The translations under genes were made by a program, and so were the position numbers. DNA of 64,000 nucleotides from positions 273,002,388 to 273,066,387 of the forward strand of contig CM060964.1 of NCBI GenBank assembly GCA_030765045.1. Direction: 5' to 3'. Positions 43,865 through 54,400 of this stretch are shown in pieces (position 1 is the stretch's first letter; every line of letters begins with the position of its first letter). This stretch comes from Tenodera sinensis (lineage: Eukaryota; Arthropoda; Insecta; Mantodea; Mantidae). The notes beneath the pieces are model-generated. The model was not told where the DNA came from and made no database searches. It saw only the letters and a program-made list of their open reading frames with translations.

Positions 43865-44064
43865 GATGAGGGTGAACGACACTTAAGGCACATAAATCCT
43901 ATTTATCTGGACAGCGACACTCAAGAACAAATTAGGGAAGCATTTGAGGAGTCCAGTGAAATACTGCTTCCAAAGTTCCTTCAAGAAGATAGTTTTAAAG
44001 AAATCTGTGAATGTTTCCATAACAAGGATATAATGTGGAGTATTTTGGGCCCACCTAACATTAG
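43865..44064 (+). CDS. OGFOD1: OGFOD1/TPA1-like prolyl hydroxylase, exon 4 (linker to C-terminal domain)
   Basis: 200 bp, phase 0 in and phase 2 out. The peptide begins DEGERHLRHINPIYLD and continues REAFEESSEILLPKFL, then WSILGPPNIR. In the family this is (I)NP.YL......I...FEESSEILL..FL followed by W...GPPN. The acceptor is GTTATAG, the donor GTAAGT from 44065. The next exon (family R.YE block) was not found before 64000, so the following intron is either over 19.9 kb or the gene is broken. Confidence 0.93.
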
Positions 44065-44098
44065 GTAAGTTTATTAATTTCTGTTTTTCTCCAGGTTA

Positions 44099-44144
44099 GC
44101 AAGAGGGAGAAAGAGAGAGAGAGAGAGCGAGAGAAAGAGAGAGT
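44099..44144. repeat. GA-rich microsatellite
   Basis: GAGA run with few interruptions, 35 bases after the exon 4 donor. Confidence 0.9.
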
Positions 44145-44423
44145 ATTGATGGAGCGAATTCCATACTGAGCCAACTGTGGAGGAAGGGATAAAATGAGAG
44201 TGCTCTATGGGCATGTTGGAACCCGAGTGAGCAGCACAAGCCATCCTGAGGGTCCCTAGTGTGTACTGGAAATTCTTCCTATCAACACCAAGGTTTGCCA
44301 AGCAGCCACTAGCCTCATAAGTTATAACAGCAACCCAGCAGGTCAGGTGACTACAACACCACTCATCCATTAAGAACAGCACTTAGAGATAAGGTCCCCC
44401 ACCAGCAGTGCCAGCCAAACTTG
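44145..44423. other. Unannotated intron sequence
   Basis: Nothing recognised up to the hAT target duplication. Confidence 0.4.
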
Positions 44424-45027
44424 CCCATCACTAGAGCTCAGAGTTTTAGATGCTAAAAAGTTAGAAAATATTTATTTTTTATTTGCTAAAGGTGTCAAAA
44501 ATATGTGCTAAAAAGTAAAAAATACGTGCCAAAAAATAAAATATTCTTTTAAGATCTGAAAGGCTGAGCTTTATATACATGTACGTGATACTCACCAGAC
44601 ATTATTCTTGGAAGGGATCATCAAGCACTGTAGAATTGCAGTACACAACCACATGATTCCTCAAATTTTCCATCCCAAAAGATTGATCTTTGTCATGAAG
44701 AACTGCCTTGAATTTCGAAAATGATTGCTCTAGTCACAAGAAGTCTGCCATAATTATAATATGGAATGTCACTCACATCAATAATTTCTTCATGTTGTCC
44801 ATCCAACACATTTGAAATTTTACACATTATGTTAAATCCACTATTATTTTTTAACACTTCCTAGCATTTTCTTTTAAGTTTCATGCTGCAGGACCAGAAA
44901 GAACATTCAGTTTTTCTTCCACATCCTGAACTACTTGAATTGCTTCTCTCTAAGGCATTCCTATTGATTCCAGTTTATTTATAGAATCACAAGGGAAACA
45001 CAGATTTGCGGAAATGTATGTTAAGTC

Positions 45028-45348
45028 GGCATTTGCCTACCACCTAGGTAGCCCGGGTTCGATTCCAGGGAACCACATGTGGTATTTGTGGTGGACAAAG
45101 CAGCGTCAGGGTAGGTTTTCTCCAGATTCTCCGGTTTCCCCTGCCTCACCTTTCCAATCATTGATTTCGCCTGCATTTCATATCATCCTCTTCCTATCAT
45201 ACCTGGTGCTTTGCTGACCACCCACTTCCAGGTCTTCACTCTGTCCAGTTCATAGATTCCTCTGCTCCTCAACAGGCATCTGACACTAGGCACTGGCTTG
45301 TAAGTCCTACATAAGGAGAGGGTAATCAGGTAAAAAAAAAAGAAAAAA
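45028..45348 (+). mobile_element. tRNA-derived SINE S3, copy 1
   Basis: Duplication GTATGTTAAGTC / GTATGCTAAGTC (45016-45027, 45349-45360). Box B GGGTTCGATTCC is present and the box A half is lost. The body has GTGGTGGACAAAGCAGC and GGTTTTCTCC, with an A-rich tail. Its partner is at about 62366. Confidence 0.88.
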
Positions 45349-45930
45349 GTATGCTAAGTCATTTCTTAACACAGTGTCACTTAAAAGTTCTTCAAGAATT
45401 CATCCAGGTTTTCTATGGTACTGAACTGCGGCCAATCATGTTCCCCAGCAAATAACCATAAGCGCAGGAGGCACTGGAATGTTAGGATTTTTGTTCTGAA
45501 AAATTTCAATACTTTTAGGTGAGTTATGAACACTTTTTTCCCCATTAGAAATCAGTTTGTCAATGTCAAAAAATATTACTCTAATTTCCTCACATGTTCT
45601 ATGCAATCCATGCATAACACATGTAACAGAAATCATTTTAGGATAACTGCAAGTCCTGCTGCTGCCTTTTTTTATATATGGTGCAGCATCAGTAAAAAAT
45701 AACACAACATTTTCATATCATACACCATTGGGCAACAATATCTGCATTGTGTCATTAAATACTCCAGCAACAATCACATGGTTTGCAGCAGGCATGTCTT
45801 GGCAGATCAATAGAAAAGATGACTTTGAAATTTCAGAATTATTCTTCAATACCCCTAGAACAACATTTCCAATTTTGTTTTTCTTGGCTCTTCCGGTGTA
45901 GGCTGCGTCATGTAGGCGTTGGTTGCCGAC

Positions 45931-45962
45931 GTTTCGCAGGTCATGTGTCCTGCTTCCTCTTG
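45931..45962 (-). ncRNA. Hammerhead-like motif, P3 full copy
   Basis: AAGAGGA (core changed at its first two bases), one A, the stem GCAGG/CCUGC with an 8-nt loop, then GAAAC GUC. Confidence 0.35.
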
Positions 45963-45993
45963 GGCTATGTGCGAAGAAAATCAGCTGCACGTC

Positions 45994-48474
45994 CTAATTT
46001 ATACTTTCCTCGCTCCGCCCACCAGCGTTGCTATTGGTGGTGGGAGGGCCAGTGACGTCATAGGTTAAAAGTGGGTGCCATATAGAGCTCAGGGCTCTTC
46101 CGTTGTCGCGGTTCAAATTATTTTTATGTTTTAAAATTTCTATATTCTCACGGATTGTTCTGTGAGAGTAGTTGTCAGAGATGACTAAAACTTTTATTCC
46201 GTCGAAGTCGATGTGATGACAGGTGACAAATGCATGTTCTGTCAATGCAGATTTTTCTGGCTGGTTGAGTTTTAAACTTCGGATGTGTTCTTTTCTTCTG
46301 GTGGCTATGGATCTCCCCGTTTGTCTGATGTAAGATTTTCCGCAGTCACAACTTATGTTGTATACCCCAGCATTAAGGAGTATATCACTTTTGTCTTTAA
46401 CATTTGGCAGGAATCCCGAAATCTTTTTTACGGCACTGTACCGGGTTGCAATGTTTTGTTTTCGTAAAGTTTTAGCTATTTTGTCGGTTACTCCTTTGAT
46501 GTAGGGGAGACACGCCCACTTTTTATTCTTTTTATCTTCACATGTCTTTGGCTTCTTATTACGATGAATAAAGTCACGGATGACTTTAGAGGAGTAACCA
46601 TTCGCTATTAAAACTTCACAGATCCTGGAGTTTTCGTGTATTAAAAGATTCGGGTCACATATGCGAGAGGCACGACGAAATAGTGTGTTGGCCATAGCCC
46701 GTTTTGTAGATGGAGGATGGTGTGAGTTGGCATCTATATATCTGTCAGTGTGCGTCGGTTTCCGGTACACTGAACACTTGACTGTTTTTTCCTCGGGAAA
46801 CCTTTCCACTAAGACGTCCAAGAAAGGAAGTTTGCCATCTTTCTCCAATTCCATTGTAAATTGTATATTAGGGTGTAGGCCATTGAGATGTTCCAGGAAA
46901 CTTGGAATGGTGTCTTTACCATGTGGCCATACCACGAACGTGTCATCAACGTATCTCAGCCACAGAGCTGGTTTCAGGTGGCAGGTGTCTAGTGCAGTAC
47001 TTTCGAAATCTTCAAGGAACAGGTTGGTCACAACTGGAGAAAGAGGCGAACCCATTGCTGCTCCTTGCACTTGCTTGTATATATTGTTTTTGTATGTAAA
47101 ATACGTGTTTGTTAAGCAGTGTTCTACCATATCAAACCAGTCTATGGGAAGGCAGTTATTTTGAATTTTGTCACGTATTGTGTCCAGGGCTTCTTCAATT
47201 GGGATGCGGGTGAAAAGTGACTTGATGTCGAAGCTTACAAGTAAGTGGTCAAGTTGAAAAACAAACTTTTTTATGGTTTCCACAAAATGCCCAGAATCGC
47301 GGACAAAAGACGGCGTATTTCCCACTAGCTGTTGTAACTTGTTTACCAAAAACCTTGCAAGGGCCTGTGTAGGTGATTTTACTGCGCTGACGATGGGCCT
47401 AAGTGGGTTGTCTTGTTTGTATACTTTTGGGAGGCCATACAGTTTCGGAGTGCGTGAATCATGTGGTATCATCCCTTTTTGTTGTTCCACTGGGATAGAG
47501 GAGCTTTTTATGAGGGATGTAGTGCTCCTTTCAATAGTATTAGTGGGATTTTTGGTTAACTGTTTGTATGCTGGATCCTTGAGAAGAATGTCCATTTTTC
47601 TTTCGTAGTCTTGAGAGTTCATTACTACCGCGGCATTTCCTTTGTCCGCTGGAAGTACGACAACATCTGTATTGGTGGCAATTTCACATAGAGCTCTGCG
47701 TTCCAAATGGGAAAGGTTTGATTTTGGTGCTTTTGCATGTTTTAGTATTTTGTAGGTGTCTATTCTTATTTCATTTGCAACAGAAGTAGGTAAACCCAAA
47801 GTAGCTGCTTCTACTCCAGCAACAATCTCGTCCACCGGAACTTGTTTTGGAGAAGGGGCAAACTTTAAACCTTTCGCTAGTACGTCTTTAGTTGTTTCGT
47901 CCAATGTCGTATTGGAGAGATTCACCACTAACCGTTGTTTGTCTAGAGGCTGTACTATGGGATGTTGTATCTTATATAATTTATCAAATTTCCTTTTTTG
48001 GCGTTCCCTGGATGTTAAAAACATACGGTATGCTAAAGTAAAGGAAATGTGGTCAAGGTTATCCCAGTCATCTGGTTGCAAGGTAGCGGAAACCAGCAAA
48101 TGTAACGAAAATAGTTCTTTCTCAGTGAAATGAAGTTCTCTTCTAGTGTGGGCTATCCTTTCTTTTAACAATCGTAGTGAAGTTTGTTTTAAAATACTAT
48201 GCACTTTATTAGTATGTATGTGAAACTTTACCTTGGCAAAGATTGGAATGGTGTTATGATCTCTGCATCGTTGTAGGAAGGCCAGTTGGCATATGAGCTT
48301 AAGTTTCTTCTTTCGAAGTTTGCTTAAAAATTGCGTGCTTTTATACAATTCCTCCCCATAGAGAACAGTTAAATGTTTGCGAAGGCTTCCACGGCCGGTG
48401 TCCATTGTTTTTCTTGGCTCTTCCGGTGTAGGCCGTGTCATGTAGGCGTTGGTTGCCGACGTTTCGCAGGTCAT
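45994..48474 (-). CDS. Penelope RT - GIY-YIG protein, intact 826-codon ORF (P3)
   Basis: Complete frame. The probable start is the internal ATG at 48405 (residue 24), just after the pseudo-LTR junction. The earlier 23 codons come from the upstream copy's 3' end. N-terminal Lys/Arg-rich region, then ADKGNAAVVM (about 276-285), YGLPKVYK, RPIVSAVKSP, LVSFDIKSLFTRIP (412), GAAMGSPLSPVVTNLF (471) and RYVDDTFVVW (YVDD at 508-511), so all RT motifs are present. The C-terminal GIY-YIG has GVYNISCDCGKSYIRQTGR at 703-721: the YIG glycine is Arg (AGA). The two partial neighbours have GGA at this codon. RT therefore looks functional while the endonuclease is probably damaged. Confidence 0.93.
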   Translation of the reverse strand: MTCETSATNAYMTRPTPEEPRKTMDTGRGSLRKHLTVLYGEELYKSTQFLSKLRKKKLKLICQLAFLQRCRDHNTIPIFAKVKFHIHTNKVHSILKQTSLRLLKERIAHTRRELHFTEKELFSLHLLVSATLQPDDWDNLDHISFTLAYRMFLTSRERQKRKFDKLYKIQHPIVQPLDKQRLVVNLSNTTLDETTKDVLAKGLKFAPSPKQVPVDEIVAGVEAATLGLPTSVANEIRIDTYKILKHAKAPKSNLSHLERRALCEIATNTDVVVLPADKGNAAVVMNSQDYERKMDILLKDPAYKQLTKNPTNTIERSTTSLIKSSSIPVEQQKGMIPHDSRTPKLYGLPKVYKQDNPLRPIVSAVKSPTQALARFLVNKLQQLVGNTPSFVRDSGHFVETIKKFVFQLDHLLVSFDIKSLFTRIPIEEALDTIRDKIQNNCLPIDWFDMVEHCLTNTYFTYKNNIYKQVQGAAMGSPLSPVVTNLFLEDFESTALDTCHLKPALWLRYVDDTFVVWPHGKDTIPSFLEHLNGLHPNIQFTMELEKDGKLPFLDVLVERFPEEKTVKCSVYRKPTHTDRYIDANSHHPPSTKRAMANTLFRRASRICDPNLLIHENSRICEVLIANGYSSKVIRDFIHRNKKPKTCEDKKNKKWACLPYIKGVTDKIAKTLRKQNIATRYSAVKKISGFLPNVKDKSDILLNAGVYNISCDCGKSYIRQTGRSIATRRKEHIRSLKLNQPEKSALTEHAFVTCHHIDFDGIKVLVISDNYSHRTIRENIEILKHKNNLNRDNGRALSSIWHPLLTYDVTGPPTTNSNAGGRSEESIN

Positions 48475-49272
48475 GTGTCCTGCTTCCTCTTGGGCTATGT
48501 GCGAAGAAAATCAGCTGCACGTCCTAATTTATACTTTCCTCGCTCCGCCCACCAGCGTTGCTATTGGTGGTGGGAGGGCCAGTGACGTCATAGGTTAAAA
48601 GTGAGTGCCATATAGAGCTCAGGGCTCTTCCGTTGTCGCGGTTCAAATTATTTTTATGTTTTAAAATTTCTATACTCTCACGGATTGTTCTGTGAGAGTA
48701 GTTGTCAGAGATGGCTAAAACTTTTATTCCGTCGAAGTCGATGTGATGACGGGTGACAAATGCATGTTCTGTCAATGCAGATTTTTCTGGCTGGTTGAGT
48801 TTTAAACTTCGGATGTGTTCTTTTCTTCTGGTGGCTATGGATCTCCCCGTTTGTCCGATGTAAGATTTTCCGCAGTCACAACTTATGTTGTATACCCCAG
48901 CATAAAGGAGTATATCACTTTTGTCTTTAACATTTGGCAGGAATCCCTGAATCTTTTTTACGGCATTGTACCGGGTTGCAATGTTTTGTTTTCGTAAAGT
49001 TTTAGCTATTTTGTAGGTTACTCCTTTGATGTAGGGGAGACACGCCCACTTTTTATCCTTTTTATCTTCACATATCTTTGGCTTCTTATTACGATGAATA
49101 AAGTCACGGATGACTTTAGAGGAGTAACCATTCGCTCTTAAAACTTCACAGATCCTGGAGTTTTCGTGTATTAAAAGATTTGGGTCACATATGCGAGAGG
49201 CACGACGAAATAGTGTGTTGGCCATAGCCCGTTTTGTAGATGGAGGATGGTGTGAGCTGGCATCTATATATC
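48406..49272 (-). mobile_element. P3 tandem 5'-truncated copy
   Basis: Second copy of the P3 3' third, directly repeated. The frame 49225-48524 is open for 233 codons with an intact CGKSYIGQTGR. A hammerhead-like motif lies at 48461-48492. It supplies the upstream pseudo-LTR of the full copy. Confidence 0.9.
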
Positions 49273-49893
49273 TTTACGAAAACAAAACATTGCAACCCGG
49301 TACAGTGCCGTAAAAAAGATTCAGGGATTCCTGCCAAATGTTAAAGACAAAAGTGATATACTCCTTAATGCTGGGGTATACAACATAAGTTGTGACTGCG
49401 GAAAATCTTACATCGGACAAACGGGGAGATCCATAGCCACCAGAAGAAAAGAACACATCCGAAGTTTGAAACTCAACCAGCCAGAAAAATCTGCATTGAC
49501 AGAACATGCATTTGTCACCCGTCATCACATCGACTTCGACGGAATAAAAGTTTTAGCCATCTCTGACAACTACTCTCACAGAACAATCCGTGAGAGTATA
49601 GAAATTTTAAAACATAAAAATAATTTGAACCGCGACAACGGAAGAGCCCTGAGCTCTATATGGCACCCACTTTTAACCTATGATGTCACTGGCCCTCCCA
49701 CCACCAATAGCAACGCTGGTGGGCGGAGCGAGGAAAGTATAAATTAGGACGTGCAGCTGATTTTCTTCGCACATAGCCCAAGAGGAAGCAGGACACATGA
49801 CCTGCGAAACGTCGGCAACCAACGCCTACATGACGTGGCCTACACCGGAAGAGCCAAGAAAAACAATGGACACCGGCCGTGGAAGCCTTCGCA
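49273..49893 (+). mobile_element. P3 inverted fragment
   Basis: Plus-strand sense copy of the P3 C-terminus (CGKSYIGQTGR) and 3' UTR. It runs on without a break into the first codons of another unit (ATGGACACCGGCCGTGG). This fragment therefore comes from a head-to-tail dimer. Hammerhead-like motif at 49779-49810. Confidence 0.9.
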
Positions 49894-50879
49894 AACATTT
49901 CCAATTTTCCTGCCAGTAGAATCTGGAGTTTCATCTATGCTCACTGATGTTTCATTAGCACAAATATTGCATATGGTATATATGTCACAGTTTCTTTGTA
50001 GTAATTGGAAAAATGTTTTTGCAAAATTGGTTCATCAGGTGTGTCAGTATTTATTTCCTCAGGAATGTTTTAAACTGAGATTGTTTCACTTTCGAAATGG
50101 GTATATCCACTGAAACTAGTGCTCTGCACAAATCCTCACAGTACACTGAAAGTTTGGAAGGTCCTGCAGAGGTACTTGGCACTGAATCATTGAGACTGAT
50201 TTTGCAAAGCATTACCACCGCAACAGAAAATATCCTTAAATCCCGCAGTATATGGTGACACACTGTAGCTTGCAGTACTTTTAACTCTGGGTGTGTTTAG
50301 TCCACTGTGAATTTAAAACTGTAATTTATCAACACAACATAACTAGAATGTAGAATAAACTTTGTGGATTCACAAATGACTAATTGACTATATAGTTTAA
50401 TAATATCAGTGTATATACTAGATGGGCTGTGAAGTGATAACAGGTACCTAATCAAGCAGTGGAGGAATTCGCCATACTTATCTTGCAGGCTCATGTAGCA
50501 GAATGTTTGTACTTTCTTCCAACTGAAGGGATACTATAGTTGATATATCAGTTCTTCCAATAATAAATATTATTGCAATATCTAGCCTGTGTAATTGAGT
50601 ATTAAAGAAGTGCATGGTGGCTTGTTTAAAATAATTCTGTTGCTGCTTCAATGTGATTTTATGTAAACACATGAAAATGATTTTATAAAGCTTTCCTTTA
50701 TGTGACTTTTCTGTAATTTATTTACATAAAACAATTAGAAAATGTGCATTTTTATGTGAAATAAAACTTGAAATATTTGGTCTGGTGTAAATATCCAGAA
50801 CAATAAACTCAGTTTCATGTTTGTATTGGGACGCAAAGAAAATATGTATTTACCTAAAAATCCGAGCCCTACCCATCAC

Positions 50880-51065
50880 CAACAGTTACGACCCTGAAAG
50901 ACAGGATTGAAGTGGAGGGACAGGAAATTCAAGATTATGTAATTATCCTTCCCAGAATTTGCCTGGTGACCCAGAAAACGCCCAAAAAAGTCCATGGGTC
51001 AGGAAGAAACCACCACAGGAATCAAATCCACAAAATGTGAGCCTTACGTGTTACCATGGAGACAT
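50880..51065 (-). mobile_element. tRNA-derived SINE-like repeat S4
   Basis: On the minus strand: a box B-like GGATTTGATTCC, then GGTTTCTTCCTGACCCATGG and TTTCTGGGTCACC, comparable in layout to S2 and S3. Single copy here; no duplication identified. Confidence 0.5.
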
Positions 51066-51102
51066 CTCACTCACTTTTTTCTACAGCTTATTTAACATCA
51101 TC

Positions 51103-51203
51103 ACCACCACCGCCGCCTCCGCCGCTGCCGCCACCACCACCACCACCACCACCACCACCACCACCGCTGCCACCACCACCACCACTGCTGCCACCACCAC
51201 CAT
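51103..51203. repeat. ACC/GCC trinucleotide microsatellite
   Basis: CACCACCACC-type run interrupted by GCC and GCT triplets. Poly-Thr and poly-Val frames on both strands are products of the repeat. Confidence 0.95.
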
Positions 51204-51410
51204 TATAATCATCATCAGTATTATTCTGTTTGACCCAAACATTTCATATTGGAATTTCATCTGCCATCCCCCCAAAAAGAAAACATGTTTACAAAATTGT
51301 CTTGTACATGTCTGTGACATAAGTAAAGAGAGTACTGAGCTAGCAGTGGAAGAGAGAGGAAGTGTGTGAAGTCAGCTCCTGGAGTTGAAGAAAGAAGGGA
51401 ATAAGTAACA

Positions 51411-54400
51411 ATGGGAGTGAGCATTGAAATATACAGAGCAAGAATTGGAACTTTTAATAGGATTAAAGGGAATGAGATTAAAATGAAACAAGACAAAGAT
51501 GTAATAGTAAATATGGTTCTTCTATTATGTGTAATAAGCACACTATTGCTAATTGGCAGAGTTGAAATCAGTCCTGGACCTAATGGATACCGAGATGTCA
51601 TGGAAGAAATAACAAGGGTAAAAGACATGGATGAGAGACCAGGGAATAAATTCAATGGGATGGAAAAATAACTGATAGAAATCAAAGAAGACATGAGAAA
51701 TGAAGTGCAAGTAATAAGACTGGAAGTGAGAGATGTGAAAAGAAGAGTGAAGGCTTTGAAAAAGAAGTATTGTAAGTTCAACCTAGTCATTGCTTGAGTA
51801 AAGGAAAGGAATGGAGTATGGCCCTTGCAGGAGGTTAAGGAGATATTGGAAGGGAAACTTGGATTGGTACTATAGGGATGGGAGATAGATGCTTTCAGAG
51901 TTGGAAGAACAAGAGAATCAAGATTGATAGTTGTGAAATTTACCTTAGTACAGTTTGTGTATAAAGTGTTGAAGAGGTCAAAACTACTAAAGGGAACAAA
52001 TATTTTTATAAACAAAGACTTGTCAATGGAACAGCGAAACCTGAAGAAAAAATTGTTACAACAAATGAGAACGGCAAGAATGGAAGGGAAGCATGCATAT
52101 ATTCGAAATCTACAACTATGTGTTGATGGAGAAAGAAAGTGGAATAGGGGACACCAGACAGGGCCAGCAGAATATGAATTAGCTAGATACACTGGCGACC
52201 AGAACATTGGGTACATTGGCGAAGACAGGAAGTCCAAAGGGCAACCTGCAGCATCTGAGAGTAAAAACGTCATGTACTAGTATGTCAGCACATGACAAAG
52301 GAGTGACGTCAGAGAACGGGCCAGGACATGATGCAACACCACCAAGCACGTCACAAAGGAGAGGAGAGAGGGAAGAGGCAGGAAAGAAGATAATATAGCT
52401 GAGGAGGGAAGAGATAAAGCAAGCACGTGGCCTGGCAGAAGGAGGAGCGAGGGCGTGGTCACAGAGTAATGGAACAGAAGAGGAAGAAACTATTGTATCA
52501 ACACCTAATGGAAGCTTGTTGGTACTAAAAAATAATAAACCTGAGTCATCAAGAGATGGAAATGGGATAGAACTGAGAAGCAAGAAAATTCTTGATAGGT
52601 TTAGAAGCAGAATGGGATCACAATAGGGAAAGGAGAGTTTGAGAAGGTTTGGGTGAGGGTTAGGAATGAGGATTGGAATTGTGAGGGTTAAAAAACAAGA
52701 TATACATGGGAAAGTTAAGACAATTGTTGGAAAAAGTAGATTATTGGGGGTTGTAGAAACATGGCTAAGGGAAGGAAATGTAGAGTTAAACAACTTTATA
52801 TATACCGGATGAAAAGGAGAAAATGTGGCAAGGAAGGGTAGCATTTGGAGGCGTGGGTTTCTTTGTTAGGAAATCCCTGAGGAAAGTAATAAAAAATACA
52901 TGGTCTAGAAGGAAAAATGTTTTATGGGTAATAATTGAAGCTAGATTGAGGACAATGTTATATGTTTAGGTGTAGTATATAATCCGCCAGTAACCTCACA
53001 GTACCTTAACCCAGACGTAATGCATTCTTTAGAACATGACATAGAAATTTTAAGGAAGAAACACGAGTCTATGGAGTTTATAATAATGGGAGACTTTAAT
53101 ATTAAGGATAGGGGAGAGTGATGTGAGTGGACTGTGACATGTTACTTGGAGACAGATTAAGAACAAAAAGTAACAAGTAAGGTGAAGCAAAGATAAGTGT
53201 GTGGATAAGGCAGATGAAAAGTTTATTGCTTTTTGTGAAGTGTATACTTTAGAGATCTTAAATGGCAAGTATGGTAAAGATATAGAAGGAGATTTTACTT
53301 TTGTCAGCAAGAACGGTCAAAGTGTTATAGATTACATATTATGGCCTGTTAATATGGGTCATTTGCTAAATAATTTTAAGATATTAAATTTTGTATCAAA
53401 TAGTAGTCACTTCCCACTGACAGTGGAAATTAAAATTGAACTAGCAGGCGTAGAAGGAAATACAAGGGGAGGGGAAAAGAATATCATGAAGCATGTGGCC
53501 TTTAAATGGGGGGAAGAACTGAAAAATCAATTTATATCACTATTAGAATCTAAATGTAGAAGTCTGCCAACAAGGAATTAGATTTATGTTAGAAAACCAC
53601 AAAATAGAGAAAGCATCAAATATAATGAACACATTAATGCAGGGAGCAGGAGAAGGGTTGAGGAATGGGAGGGGAGGAAGTAAGGAGGAAGAATGATATG
53701 TTATACCACTCGCAAAAGTTAAAGGCATGTGAACACTGGCCAATGCTCAAGCAGAGCGCTGTTGCCAAGCGTAGCGCGTGTACCGGCAGACGGTCTGTAC
53801 ATAAGGTTGAGTGAGATGCATGCACCACATTCGGCAGCGCTGGTAGGAGGGGCAAGCGTAGGATTTGCTGGAGTCCGCACTACGCCCCGCCTCCATATGC
53901 CTTTAAGTTTTGCGAAGATTATAGTGAATGCAAAATAGAGATTGACTTTAATTTTATCTTTTTTTTTTTTTTTAATTAGAAGATATTCATTACTTGATTT
54001 TTTTATTATCAAATAGGTGTTTGGTTTTTGTTTTTATGTTTACCTCTATGTGGTAAAACAATACTTAGTAAAATGGAGGGAGGTAGGAGATAACCTAACA
54101 AAGCAAGAGTACTTTAATAGTAGACATTTATATAATGCATTGCTGGAAGATAAGAGACAGGAGTGTAGGAAAAAGAACGAGAATACTATGATTAGAATTT
54201 TGAATGAAAATAATGTTAGCAAGGTTTGGAAAACGTTAAAATCAACATATAACAAGTATGTTACGAAACCAAAGGTTAAACCAGAAGAATGGATGGGGCA
54301 TTTCAAAATGCTAATTGGGGAGAACTGTGTCTTTAATGCAAAGCTAAGGTTGGACTTTGGAATGAGTGCCATAGAAATATTGGATAGTGAAGTAAGGGAT

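Larger units (their letters stand above)
45877..49893. mobile_element. Penelope-like element P3: full copy, tandem partial copy and inverted fragment
   Basis: 4017-bp insertion in the hAT element with the 15-bp duplication AACATTTCCAATTTT (45862-45876, 49894-49908). On the minus strand the order is: inverted fragment (49273-49893), 5'-truncated copy (48406-49272), full copy (45877-48405). The direct repeat upstream of the full copy is the Penelope pseudo-LTR. Copies differ by only about 2 percent, so the insertion looks young compared with its surroundings. Confidence 0.93.
44590..50263 (-). pseudogene. hAT transposase, decayed and interrupted
   Basis: Minus-strand pieces in order: LCRALVSVDIPISKVKQSQF (50263-50051), IGNVVLGVLKNN and FNDTMQILLPNGV (45870-45718), VLFFTDAAPY, YPKMISVTCVMHGLHRTCEE and DKLISNGEKSV (45705-45436), and a dimerisation-like end AVLHDKDQSFGMENLRNHVV (about 44690). 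The pattern TDAAPY...HGLHR...EE..R...VD.LI is that of a hAT-like transposase family common in arthropods. Stops and frameshifts throughout. P3 interrupts it between the first and second block. Confidence 0.85.
44432..50871 (-). mobile_element. hAT-family DNA transposon with 8-bp target duplication
   Basis: Ends TAGAGCTCAGAGTTTTAG (44432) and, inverted, TAGGGCTCGGATTTTTAG (ending 50871), flanked by CCCATCAC (44424-44431, 50872-50879). The 8-bp duplication is the hallmark of hAT elements. After subtracting SINE S3 and the Penelope insertion it is about 2.1 kb, enough for one transposase. Confidence 0.92.

Noticed and set aside
51257..52844. Large minus-strand ORFs (338 and 221 codons) rich in Ser, Leu, Phe
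   Set aside because: Antisense shadow of LINE C, whose purine-rich sense strand avoids stops on the other strand; no domain is recognisable.
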